64,000 nucleotides of DNA, from contig NC_087068.1 of NCBI RefSeq assembly GCF_963678635.1, forward strand, positions 48,813,724-48,877,723, read 5' to 3'. A model generated the notes under the pieces. That model was not told the origin of the DNA, made no database searches, and saw only the letters and a program-made list of their open reading frames with translations. This DNA comes from Symsagittifera roscoffensis (Eukaryota > Xenacoelomorpha > Acoela > Convolutidae). A program made the position numbers and the translations under genes. Shown here one piece after another: positions 1 through 10,890 of this stretch; position 1 is the stretch's first letter, and each line of letters opens with the position of its first letter.

Positions 1-211
1 TTTTTAATTAATTTCACGTGATATGGGGACCATTGTGATCCCATCTGGCTCTAGGGACAAGTTCATCTTCGCCAGGCGCTCTCCAAGAATCGCTAAGAAG
101 CTTGGCTTTGGATTTGCATATGAGTCTCTTTCCCTAGGACTGATACTAGAGATCCTTGAGTTCTTGTTTGCTTAGCCAAAGAGGACTGTTCTCTTTACCT
201 AACGGTTGCTC

Positions 212-541
212 TTAGTTTCCGATTTTGGTGAACTTCCAATTAATCTTCCTTCTTCGGTGTTTGTGGCGGAAGGTTCGAGCCCACTCTTTTTTGCTTGTGT
301 TTTTCTTGTGGCTTTTCTCGGTCAGACTCATCAACCGATCCCCCGGTGTTTTCGTGTTCAGCGTCTCTTCTCCTTTCTCGAACGGTTCGGGTTTGCTCAC
401 GTTAGCTGTACATGTCTCGTTGCTTCGCTCTCCACTGCTATCCACACTTCCGTTGCTCCATAGTTTCATTCCGATCTCTAAAAGTTCAATTCTCTCCTCT
501 TTCGATGCTTTGCTAGTTTCAACTTCAGATATACTGCTCAC
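212..541 (-). other. Unrecognised polar ORF, possibly an exon or retroelement fragment
   Basis: An open frame of 109 codons on the minus strand is rich in Ser, Lys, Glu and Arg and ends in a basic stretch (RHKHRRRK). The frame stays open upstream to about position 628, where a TGA stops it. I recognise no domain. The composition would suit a disordered exon or a gag-like fragment, but it could be chance. No clear splice sites fix its limits. Confidence 0.2.
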
Positions 542-1570
542 AGAGGACTGTCTAGGCCTCCTCCTGAACTTCCGAGTACTACCCGTCCTAAATTCCAGTA
601 TCCTAGTTCCTTCTCAGAAGAGTACTTTAGGTTCATTTTTTCTTAATGTTAGTAATGACGCATATTTTCGGGGAAAAAGATAAGAGAGAAAAAGTGAAAA
701 AGAATTTAAAAAATTTGTATGCAAGAAAATATTTCAAATTTTTTTTAGGACAACCTTATTGAGTCTGCCCAATGATAAAACAAAATTGATCAAATCCGAA
801 ACTGTTGATTTACAAAAACAACTAAAATTAAGACAATAATAGAGATTACAACCAAACACTCGAAAAGACCTGCACTACATCATGACACACCAAGTAATTG
901 AACCACAAACCCTTTACGTGACAATTTCTCGTATCAATCTCAAACTTTTGCCGTAGATTTACTAAATCCTTGCAAAATTTGAGATCAAACAAGTTTTTAT
1001 AAGACAGCAGCCACGGGTTTGTAAAATTTGAGCCAATTCTAGTTTTTAAGAAAAAAAAACATTCCTCAATTGAAGCAATCCAAATGAACAAAGACCAGGA
1101 AAATAATTTCACGTGAGTAACAGGTTGTTATCGCACTCATAAGGCTCTTCTTTTTTTGCCCTGCGATTGCCAGAAGTGTTTTTTAAGAATCTCAAAGCAA
1201 CCTCTGATCAGAAATTCTCCACTAAGCCTAGTCCAAAAAAAGCTAAAAGTTTTTTCCCGACACGAACAATCAAAGGACAGGAGAGTGGGGGATAATCAAT
1301 TCGACTTCTCGAAAGAGTGTTTCGCGCATATCACACTCACCGAGTCCTTCTTGTATGCTTCCCCAGATTGCCCGCGCTGTCTTACTACGTAGCTCAAGGC
1401 AACCACAAAACCAAAATCAAAACTCAAAAGCGCGTTCGAGTGTTCTCGATGCACTCAATTTAGATTCCAAAATTAGTCGCGAATATCCGGGTCAGCTTGT
1501 CGGTTATCCCTAATATGTCTATTCAAGGGATATTCCACCTTCCGTTTTAATTCTCAGGTATTCTAGGCGT

Positions 1571-1732
1571 GGTGATTTTACTTCGGAGGGTTCCCGTAAA
1601 GTTTCTTCTTTATCTGTGACGCTTAAGTCACATCGAAGGGTTACTTTGGAGGGCTCCCTTAAATCACATACGAGGGAACCTAAAGGGCTTAAGTCACTTT
1701 GGAGAGTTACTTTGGAGGGTACCCATAAATTT
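1571..1732. repeat. Short degenerate tandem repeat, about 66 bp period
   Basis: The segment GCTTAAGTCAC followed by TTACTTTGGAGGG and a TAAAT tail occurs at 1621 and again at 1687. A weaker third version (CTTCGGAGGGTTCCCGTAAA) lies at about 1580. No coding or RNA function is visible. Confidence 0.5.
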
Positions 1733-3362
1733 TTAGAAATCTCAATTTTTCACCGCAAACAAGTCTCCGGATAGTTTCAAAATGTTCTAGAATAAGCCTA
1801 TTTTGTTCTAGGAAGGTTCTTTTTACAGATTTTTCCTCAGATAATTACTTCCGAGGGTAATCCATCCCACGGATTTGTCTTATGGCGTCATTTTTTGTTT
1901 TCTGAGGGTCTAACGAGGTTTCCCCAAACTTCAAGAAATTAAAGGTTTCTGACGCACAAAGCCTCCGATTAAGCTCTAAATCACTTGAAACAAGCTTAGT
2001 TGAACCTTTTAACCTTCCTCATATCTTAAAAAAAATGTTTTGGAGGTTTTGGAGGTTTTCGCAATCTTTAATTCCGCGAATTGACAATTTTAAAAAAGCA
2101 TTCTTTTCAAGTCTAATTAAATACAGTTATGGATAAAAAAACGGCACCATTGTCGAATTTTGGTACTGCAATTATTCCAATCCGTTGAGTAGCCATTGAA
2201 ATATTGGCAAAAACCTGTTGGTCAAAATGATATTTTTTCACTACCTATACAAGTTTTCAGAGATACATTTCTCAATTCCTGTTTGAAAAGCTTAAAATTG
2301 TTTAAATGGAGCGTATTGGCCATGTACAACACTAAAAATTTGCAAGATCTGCAGTAAAACTGGTTTACAAACCAAAATGTGGCCAAAATTGATGAAATTT
2401 TGATCATCAAAATCCTTCTTTTTTTCTGATCATAACATCTCTACCACATTTCACAGGGCTACTGGGAAGGTCATTTCAAAGTTTCTTTTAAAGTAAGTTC
2501 GTTACGCTAGATGTTTTTAGCGTAATAAGGTTTTAATCATTTTTTTTCATAATACTCTTTTGACCAGAATTTGACCTCTCAAACATATGGAAAACATTCA
2601 AAAAATCTCAAATTTTCAATCAAAAGCTGGCTATTTTCTCAATTTTTTGTGGTATTCTTAATTAGGTGGATTAGACACTTTTTTTGTTTTGGTTCTACAA
2701 ATTTTGGCGTTAGCGGTTAAGTCGAAAAAAGGTAATTTTTGACAAAAATGGTGATTATGGTTTTTTAAAAAGACAACTGTTATATAGTAAGAGGAAAGAA
2801 ACTTACTAGTCCTTAGTTACTATTAGTATAACCAGCTTCTCACTTGGATATCCGAGGTATGCTCCTTAACTCGAAATTTCGCAACTGATGAACGGGGAAT
2901 TTGGATTGGTCCCAACGCACATCCGTGTCATTTTTTCCCGAACCTTCTGCATGTTGAAATTGATGTTAAGCCTCTTAATTACAAGTAAGAATGAAAAAGA
3001 GACTCAGAAAACTCCGAAGACTTCATTTTCAAATTTTCGATCAGAACAAGAATTTTCTTCAGGAATGCTAAGAACGGCCAATTTTACAAATACAACGTGT
3101 CAACAAACAACAGCCGGATACGACACAAAAAAACGGTCGTAAGAGAGAAGACGAGATATTTATTTTGAATAAAATACACAGCCGTGACACGTAGACACGA
3201 TAAGGGGCTTACTTGTCGAAGAAAAATGAACCGGAACCGGAGATAAAACATTGTCAGGGGAGTCGAATCAAGAAAATGACCCGGCCGTGAAACTGTCTGG
3301 GGAGTCTGAAACCGTCAGGGCGTGCCATAAAAAATTTTCTGGTGATTTGGACAACATGATGC
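1733..3362. other. AT-rich DNA without recognisable genes
   Basis: I see only short unsupported frames and homopolymer runs. A few phrases near 2030-2450 loosely resemble the degenerate tandem repeat at 57 kb, but not well enough to annotate. Confidence 0.5.
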
Positions 3363-3513
3363 TGAAGCGGCGCTTTTGCATGACTGTAGGGAATCGGAAG
3401 TGCTTTTAAGGAAATGTCAAGATTAACACTTGAACTTATTTGAGAAATTATGGTCAAATTTTTTATGACCATTAGGCATTGGTGCCTCTTGTGGTCATTT
3501 CAAATGTTCATTC

Positions 3514-3606
3514 CTATCTCCGTTTGAATTCGTTCATGTCAATTCCATTCGCTTTCCAATGTTTGTCCAATTTCCACTTGAATTCATCAATGGTCTTGCT
3601 TTGCAC
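3514..3606 (-). pseudogene. 3' end of a third LINE (C-terminal tail of its RT protein)
   Basis: On the minus strand a 30-codon frame ends in a TDEFKWKLDKHW-like tail. F-K-x-x-L-D-K-H-W is typical of the extreme C-terminus of CR1/jockey-type LINE proteins. A stop codon lies just before it, so only the terminus survives. An AT-rich 3' UTR-like stretch follows toward the palindrome end. The right-arm copy at 16740-16832 reads more cleanly (SKTIDEFKWKLDKHW). Confidence 0.5.
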
Positions 3607-3609
3607 TTA

Positions 3610-3832
3610 TGATGTCTGAGAACTGACATCATTAATTAACGATAATGACGCTAAGTCAAACTACTTGTCAGGTGAAAGAAATTCGTTGTATGTAATTGTC
3701 AAGAATATATGACAAGCATATATAAACGAAGCTGAGAAGATGCATTATCTTGCTCAGCTTATATTAGCGATTTTAAAGAGGAAAAGGGGAAAGCACGAAA
3801 CAATCAGCAAAACTTTGATACTCCCGAAACCA
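3610..3832 (+). mobile_element. LTR-like block with adjacent primer-binding-like site
   Basis: The block starts with the short palindrome TGATGTC-tgagaact-GACATCA, has a TATA-like CATATATAAA near 3720, and ends CCCGAAACCA. Immediately after comes TGGCGACCACTGAACA (3835), which resembles the tRNA primer-binding sites of Mag-type Ty3/gypsy elements. No gag or pol follows, so it would be a solo or truncated LTR. It abuts the LINE 3' end. The reading rests on layout only. Confidence 0.4.
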
Positions 3833-4287
3833 GTTGGCGACCACTGAACAATAACCGACTCTCTAACCTGAAATATTTTAAAATTCAAATCGAATTTCTG
3901 TAAATAACTAAGACTAAGTCATGGTGTATGACATATAGCACAATATATGATGATGTTGTATGACAAATGTTGAAATATGAATTTGTTTACTTCCGATTTA
4001 GCCATTGCAAGGACACTCGCCGTGATACTCGCACCGTACTACATGACTAACAAAAAAAGAACATTTTACAAGCAAATTGAAATAAATTTTAAGAGGCCAG
4101 TGTAAATCAACTTCACATTTTAATTTTACACATTTTCACACAACACAAAATTATTCATAGCAATACTAAAGTATTAACGAAGAAATCAGAGAAAAACTTA
4201 AATAATTTCGATCTTTCCACGAAAGCTTACCATAGATTGTCACGGCGTATTCTTCCTAAAATAAGAGACTTAGAGTAACTTTTGAAC

Positions 4288-4330
4288 ACAGAGGCGAAGC
4301 ATAGCGACGCACCATTTGCGATTTAACACA
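4288..4330 (-). repeat. Degenerate copy of the GCTTCGCCTCTGTG 3' tail
   Basis: Read on the minus strand, a TCGCAAATGGTG segment is followed by TATGCTTCGCCTCTGTGTTC. This is a decayed version of the tail seen at 51057, 53813 and 58233. It is in minus orientation only because the whole arm is inverted. Confidence 0.55.
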
Positions 4331-5585
4331 AACAAAAAAAACATGTTGAAAAAAATTATGTTAGTCAAACATTTCTCGATGAAAAAGAACTAAGACGCAA
4401 TTGCTTGACATTGAATGATTTCGCTATACTTATGCGGTACGAAAGTTTTGATTTTTTAAAAATGTACTAAGCTCAAAACTATAATTAATTCTCTAATAAT
4501 ATAAGAGTAAAAAGATTTGAGATAATCAGTTTCATCAAGGAGATAAAATTTCTCTAATAAAAAAATTAAGGAGTTGCTACATCCGCGGGAATAATTAATC
4601 TAACCGGTTCTTCCAAATGAATTTTTCATCTCAGATTTGATTGTGTAAATTTAAGGATGTTTAAAAAAATTACAACAAAACGGTCAAAAGACTTTCCAAA
4701 ATCCATAACTTTTTTTTTCTGAAAAAAGCAGGTTGTGGCCGCTTGAGCAGAGAAAAATTCAAAACCTGGTTTCGCGAGTGAACACAAATTGAGAATTGGC
4801 AGTAGTTTTTGAATACAGACAACAATTTTTGAAAAGAAAAACATTGAAATGTAACAGTCGTCCGCTTATGTCACATAAGAGGTTAAGAAAAATAGGCCCT
4901 ATAACCATTGGCTCGAGGGTCAAATGCACCACCTCTTTGAACCCCATTCTATCGGAGCCAATTCAGTTCGCTTAAGACATGGGATATCAAGATCGTATTA
5001 CAGCTCAAAGGCTACTACCAAAATACCCCGCACTCTAAAATAAAAATTTCCCCGCGGATAGGTTTCTAAATACCTAAAACACGAAACCGCCGTTTAAAAC
5101 AGGGATGGAAACTCAAGTATACAACCAGTTTTTATAGGACAATGCACCTTTGATCCATTTCAGATAGATCGATCTCAAACCCCCGTTATCTCAACATAAC
5201 TGTGTGAAAATACTCTCAAGAAAAAAAAATAAGTACTCACATAATGACGCGACTCTAGAAGTAAGTAAAAAATGTAAGTCAAGCAACTTTAGAATTTGTA
5301 GGGAATAACTCGTTCTAACTCAAGAAGTTTGTTGTCCTGAACCAGGTTTTCTTTTGCCCAACGAAGGCATTCTCATCGGAATTTGCGATGTTCTCTGTCG
5401 GGAACAAGACAGCTCTACTTGAAATGATTATTTCCCTGAAAATGCGAATAGCAGTTTTACTCCAGCGCAATTTGTGGTCATTTTTCCCGCAATTATGTTT
5501 CAACAACAAAAACAATAGCAACAACAACAAAAGACTTAATTACCCTTGGCTTACAGGGATATGATACATTTATCAAATTAATGAT

Positions 5586-6323
5586 TTATGCTCTAAAGCA
5601 TGAATAAAGCACCGAACAAAATGTACAGGAGTTGTTTATGTCAAACTTTGCAGTAACAAGCGAAGCAAGGTAAGACTTCACTTTTGCTTTGAATGTGCTA
5701 AAAGGTCTCTGAAATTCTATAACACCCTTCTTAATAAGGAAATTGGATACTCTGACCACACGATTGTAAGAAGAACACTCAGTTTTCAGTTTCTTGCAAG
5801 ATTGCACAACAAAATAATCACGAGATGAAGAACGCAAGTCAGATCCACTGTTCGCTTTTCTGACATAGTTCACAGGACTTACATCAAAATAACCATTCCA
5901 TAACTTGAAAAAGTACTTATGATCGTAGTAAATCAGCAAGTAGCATATAGGTAAAACATCTAACCTTGTGAGAGCTTCAATGTAATTTACGAGGCCGCTC
6001 ACCCATTCTAAATCTTTTCGATGGAAACTCCCCAGCTTTCTAAGCAACATGAGAGACAGTGACCAAATTTGAGAGTTGAAAAGAAGGATACTGAGATCAC
6101 ATGATCGGTAAACGTTGAATTTAATCATCATTGGTACACAAAATGGTACATCTCTTTTTATGTGAAAAAATTGTCTATTACTTGTGCTCAGCTTGAAATC
6201 AATGTGGAACTTCCATTTTAACTGCCTATCGAAATATACACCCAGATCCTTCACTTCTGTTGCTACTGACAATGTTTTTCCGCTGTCTAAAAAAAACGTT
6301 GGGTACTTGACCTGAGAAAACAA
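5586..6323 (-). pseudogene. 5'-truncated non-LTR retrotransposon, RT C-terminal region (left copy)
   Basis: An open frame of 245 codons starts at VKYPTFFLD and contains VKDLGVYFDRQLKWKFHID. The pattern D-L-G-V-x-x-D-x-x-L-x-x-x-x-H is typical of the region just after the RT thumb in CR1/jockey-like LINEs. The rest is the usual C-terminal extension. The catalytic palm is absent. A frame disruption near 6335 separates this frame from upstream codons that look like the preceding part of the protein. A CAA/TTG-rich run (5505-5535) follows as a probable 3' UTR. It is not expressible as a full enzyme. Confidence 0.75.
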
Positions 6324-6419
6324 TTATCTCGACTTTTCTGATTTTGTTGACTTCTTATTTCAGTTGCAGCGACAAACTTGAGCATGACATAGTCGATTCG
6401 AATTTTTAAAAACATTACT

Positions 6420-7350
6420 GTTTCCCCAAAAAATCAAGGTCAAACGTCAGGATATGACCGACTGGCACAAAAGTTTGAAAACACTCGATGTGTTTGAATG
6501 CCATAATTTTCTTCTTGAAAAAACTGGGCATGCCTTAAAATATAGGTACATTTTCCTTAAACTGCTGTTTCATTTTAGTTATGATATAAGATTGAGCGGG
6601 ATAGTTAGAGAGAATAGTCCAAAAAGCTCAGCAAAATCAAAAATTGGACAATTGCGAAAGTCATAGATTTTGATTGAAAAATTAGGGCGTAGCCGCTTAG
6701 GCAAAGGGATTCGCGCAACCTGTAGCTTCGATTGAACTCAAAATCTTAATTTGAGAGGATTTTATCAATCTGTTGTTTCGGTTAAACCTATGATATTAAG
6801 TTTGGCAGAATAGTTAGCGTGAAATTTCCAAAAACCTGCCAACAAATCAAAAATTTGACATAGCTTTTCAATGAAAACTAGGTACAGAGCCGTTTTTACA
6901 GAAAGGATTCAGGCAACCTATAAATTTTATTATACCCAAAATCTGAGATTTCGGAGGGTAGTTCTCGAGAAAAGTCGAAAACTTTTAAACACTTGCTGAA
7001 AAAGCCAAAGTCTTTACGGAGGGTCATATCTTTTGATGCCGAAAAAATTTGTCCGTAGTCGCGAAGGAAATGAGTTTTTACAACCTGACCTTGGAATTGA
7101 ACCCAAAATCTCAGTTAAGTCAGGGTATTTTTCGACAGTTTTCAAAATGTTTTAAAAAAGTACAAAAATCAATATTTTAACTTTTCCGAGGGCGATGTAA
7201 AAAATATTGTCAAAGAACTTTATGGCAGCGGAGTTTTGCACAACCCCTTATCTCCATTAAGCGCATTAGCGACGTCACGTACACTAAAAAAAGGTTGAAA
7301 AACGTTAGAATTTTAACTTTTCAAACTTTTGGTGGGACAGTGAGCATTTC
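6420..7350 (-). repeat. Degenerate tandem repeat, about 165 bp period (left arm)
   Basis: On the minus strand, successive units contain a GGGTTCAAT-like phrase, an AAGCGGCTACG-like phrase, then GCTATGACCCTCGGAAAAGTC-like text and TCTCGAGAACTAC. At least four to five diverged units can be followed. The same unit occurs at 56.9-58.0 kb, so this is a satellite-like family and not a unique sequence. Confidence 0.6.
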
Positions 7351-7625
7351 TGAGAGAAGCTAAAAGCGCCATTTTGAGCACAAAAAACCTGCCCTAGACA
7401 ACACCCGGATACGACGCGAAGATCCCAAAAGCCCTATTCTCCCATGGCTTTGGTATTAAAGAGGAAAATAAGTAAGCATAAAATTAAACACACTTGGCGT
7501 ATTACTACGAAAAAAAAATTACCTTTAAGCAAAAAAGAATTAAAAACATAAGTTTAAAAGAACAAAAACAGTAAAAAAAAAGTGTAATATGACACTTAAC
7601 ATATTGTTTTTAGACAAAATGCAAC

Positions 7626-7976
7626 CTATCTTTCCAAAGTGTTCTTTTTTTCAGATTGATACACATATTTTTCAGATTGATAAATCAATTGTCTTGGTTG
7701 TTTGTGTAGTTGAGAACACTCTGTTGAGTTGTTTGAGTTATTAAGCACGTTAATGATAGTTTTGCGGGCGATGGAAGGGTAATGTGGCAAGTGGACAGGC
7801 GTGCACAAGAAACAACGAAGATCACTAACAACAACATCCACTATGACTGTCGGGTATCGTTGAAACAATTTTAGTGCCGTTAAAGTATTTTTCAAAACAG
7901 CTAAGTTGATGGGAGTGTTAAATATTCGACCAGAAATTACACAGTGACGGAGCGTAGAAAAATTCCCTATTGACAA
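7626..7976 (-). other. Unrecognised 116-codon ORF antisense to the LINE 5' region (left copy)
   Basis: The frame diverges from the LINE ORF that starts at 8189. It has no recognisable domain and ends with a small internal duplication (YQSEKYVYQSEKK). Its right-arm copy encodes the same residues throughout, but the arms are very similar anyway. It may be chance in the LINE 5' UTR. Confidence 0.2.
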
Positions 7977-8188
7977 CTGGCTGGCGTCAGTTACCTTATT
8001 ATTATTATTGGACGAGAACTGAAAAAGTTTGTTGATCAGTACCAGGTGGTGATTCAGATGAAATTCTCTCCGACTATTTAATGGACAAACTGATCCGCTG
8101 TTGCTTTGATGAATTTCAGAAGATCAAACGAGAAGTCTGTTTTTTCTTGGTGCAAATTTTGGCGATTATTTAATTTAATTAATTTATT

Positions 8189-8485
8189 ATGCTGAATATT
8201 AAATTCTGGTTGTTTTGTGCAATTTTTCTAATTTCCAAGGCTCAGATGGAAAATAGAGAAAAAACCATTGTTTACTGGGGCTATCTAAGCTGCCATCAAA
8301 AGATATTATCATCGAAATGTGGGATTAATGAGCGGAGAGCTACCACACTGACTCATCTTTTCCTTTTAGCGCTGTTACTGACCCAAATTGGGGATGTTGA
8401 AAAAACCCTGGTCCTATTGAAACCATTGAAACAGTCTACGGCATCTGCTCAAAAAATTGTGCAAATCTTAAATTTGTTCATTTGA
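8189..8485 (+). CDS. LINE ORF1-like peptide with N-terminal hydrophobic segment and first half of a 2A-like motif (left copy)
   Basis: The frame encodes 98 residues. Residues 1-18 (MLNIKFWLFCAIFLISKA) look like a signal peptide or membrane anchor. Residues about 55-70 (LFLLALLLTQIGDVEK) match the hydrophobic part and GDVE core that precede NPGP in 2A-like peptides of non-LTR elements. At the A6 run the frame departs from NPGP and ends about 30 codons later. In the -1 frame the next codons read NPGP and run into the endonuclease at 8482. I infer one original polyprotein with a split at the A6 run. The same A6 occurs in the other arm. Confidence 0.6.
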   Translation: MLNIKFWLFCAIFLISKAQMENREKTIVYWGYLSCHQKILSSKCGINERRATTLTHLFLLALLLTQIGDVEKTLVLLKPLKQSTASAQKIVQILNLFI

Positions 8486-9453
8486 ATTTTCAAAGTATTA
8501 TTAGAAAACGGATGCAATTGAAAAAATTTCTTGATGATATGGGCAAAAATACAATTATAGGAATTTCTGAAACGTGGCTTAAAAAAGAAGATAGTGACAA
8601 TTTATGGAATCTCCACCCTAGAACGCATGCGATGTTCAGATATGATAGGCAATCAGCGGTAAAAAAGAAAGGCGGTGGCGTTTTATTATATATACCTGAT
8701 TTAAATTTATTTGATAAAGAAAAATATGAGTCAGTGTGGGTTGAGTGCAGATCTACATTTAACATTTCCAGTAAAGAAAAAATGTTAGTTAATTTGTGGT
8801 ATAATCCAAGCAGATCAAACTTTATTGATTTTTTGGAACAATTAACGCTTAACATAGATAATGCATTTTCAGTTTCTAATAAAATTACGCTTCTGGGTGA
8901 TTATAACATAAATTATCTGGATAGCAAAGAAAAAGAAAATTTAGATTCTATAATTATTCCATATGGATTGAAGGTTTTTTGTCCAAACAATGAGACCAGA
9001 ATTAGTTCCTCAACTAAAACTCATATCGACTACATTATCAGTGACTATGAAACAAACGGCATTGAATTTTGTTTTGATACACCTTATAAAACCGACCATT
9101 TTGCTTCATTTATTTTGACGGACATAAAATGCGGCAAAAAATTACCGAGGATAATTTCGACTTTCAATAAGAAAAATTATCAGAAAAATGAATTTTGCAA
9201 TACACTCTCCGCTCTTCCTTGGTATCTCTTATATCAATGCTCAGATGCACAAAACATGTTCTCGACTATGATTTATTTAATTTCTAGTGCTCTTCAGCAA
9301 CATGCTCCTATCGAAAAAAAATTTGTTCGAAATTTTAAACCAAAAAATGTATTGAAAACGGAATGGTTCGATTCAGAATGTCAGCAATTGTTGAATAAGA
9401 AACAAAATTTACTCAAATCATATCGCAGTCAAAGCACAAGCGATAATTGGTAA
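8482..9453 (+). pseudogene. LINE apurinic-like endonuclease (EEP) domain, broken copy (left)
   Basis: The frame is a 323-codon exonuclease-endonuclease-phosphatase domain of a CR1/jockey-like LINE. Visible motifs in order: NFQSI near the start, SETWL with the metal-binding Glu, GDYNIN, THIDYI and KTDHF with the catalytic His. The frame is open upstream through the NPGP codons at about 8405. It stops at TAA where the right copy has TCA after NW, and no RT follows because the arm ends at 9609. All the usual EN catalytic positions are present, so decay is recent. Confidence 0.85.
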
Positions 9454-9509
9454 AAGTACCAGTTTTTATGTAATCAAATGAGCCAATTGCTTAGAAGTAA
9501 ACAACTCGA

Positions 9510-10286
9510 TCACTCAAAAAATTGTTTTTCACTTCTCAGCACTATCCAACAAAAATGGAAACATATTAACCAAATTAGAGGTACATGTTCTGGCAACAAT
9601 AGAATTACAGTTCCTTGTGCCATTTTTTGGAAAATTGTTTTGATTTGAGCATGAAAAGATAAACTTGAATCAAAAATAAGGCCTAAATATTTGCATTCTG
9701 ATTTTTTGGCTACATAATGCCCATTAATTACTATTGTATCAGTATCTACATTTTTGCTATCATTTTTTTGACAAAATGTTATAAATTCCGATTTAGATGC
9801 ATTCAGATTCAATTGGTTCTCTGCAAAAAATTCCGTTAGATTATTAAGTGATTTTTGCCATCGTTTCAAAGCATCCTCAGAAATTATAGAAGAGGAAAAA
9901 ACCATACAGTCGTCAGCATATTGAACTAAAGTACAACCTTCATATAATCGCTCTTGTATGTCATTAACATATAAATTGAACAACAACGGACCAAGTACCG
10001 TTCCTTGTGGGACACCTCGTTTGATTTCAATCCAGTCTGAAAAAATTCCATTGACGTTTACTCTTTGAATACGTTTGTTTAGGAAGCTAGCAATTAAAGC
10101 ATTTGCTCCATTTGAAAAACCGAGGGAAAGCATTTTTCCAATTAAAACTTCATGCGAAATAGAATCAAAAGCCTTGGACAGATCTAATAAAGCTGCATGT
10201 AGATGATTTTGAATACTTTCTGTCACATAAACAAGAGCATCTTGTGTTGAAATATTTTTGCAAAATCCGAATTGAAATGGTGTCAT
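9510..10286 (-). pseudogene. LINE reverse transcriptase palm (fingers to thumb), centre of the palindrome
   Basis: The minus-strand frame contains FQFGFCKNISTQDAL, LLDLSKAFDSI, KRGVPQGTVLGPLLFNLYVND and VQYADD with the catalytic Asp pair, then GLIFDSSLSF. These are RT motifs of the CR1/jockey-like non-LTR class. The RT homology ends at about 9610, where the inverted left arm begins, so the last about 33 codons are junction sequence and not RT. The C-terminal part of the protein is missing from this copy. Confidence 0.88.
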
Positions 10287-10343
10287 TATTTGAAGTTTGT
10301 CAAGATATTCTGTTTCAAAAATTTTAGAAAAAGCACAAGTTAT

Positions 10344-10721
10344 TCATATTGGCCGATAATTTTTTGCATCCATTGGGTCATCTTTTTTAAACAAAGGGGT
10401 TACGTGTGCTTTTTTCAGTTCGATCGGGAAAATGTTCTCATCTAAGCAAGTATTTATGACAAAAGTTAAATGTGGAACTATAACTGATTGACCGTCAATG
10501 ATTGCCCAAGCAGGTACGGTACAAGGTCCGAGAGGTTTTCTAACATTGATTTTTCGAACTATATCAAGGCATTGCTTCACTGTAATGTGTTGAAAATGGA
10601 AAGGTTCAGATTCAGAGGCAGATTTGTTGTAATTCGGAGGTTTTTTAGCGCCGAAAAATTCGCCTAAGTTCGAAAAAAAATAATTTAAATGATTGGCAAT
10701 TTTTTTGTTTTGGGTTATCAT
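10344..10721 (-). pseudogene. LINE RT N-terminal part (right copy)
   Basis: The frame covers the linker and RT fingers, ending in VTPLFKKDDPMDAKNYRPI, the conserved start of LINE RT domains. A single TGA at 10341-10343 separates it from the following codons ITCAFSKIFE, which lead in frame to the palm ORF. One base change therefore appears to break an otherwise continuous RT. Confidence 0.85.
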
Positions 10722-10890
10722 TTCACTGAAGGAATTTCGTAGATGTAATTCGATTGTTGCCAGAACATGTACCTCTAACTTGGTTAATATATTTCCATTT
10801 TTGTTGGATAGTGCTGAGAAGTGAAAAACAATTTTTTGAGTGATCGAGTTGTTTACTTCTAATCAATTGGCTCATTTGATTACGTAAAAA

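Larger units (their letters stand above)
3363..9609 (+). repeat. Left arm of a 13.6-kb imperfect palindrome
   Basis: This arm matches the reverse complement of 10744-16983. Paired coordinates sum to about 20346 at the outer end and 20357 through most of the inner part, so there are only a few small indels. The 245-residue frame in each arm differs at three residues, so identity is high but not complete. The outer end is sharp: the match begins at TGAAGCGGCGC (3363) and stops in the bases beyond. The inner end lies in the EN-RT linker of a LINE. The arm includes several nested retroelement fragments annotated separately. Confidence 0.93.
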
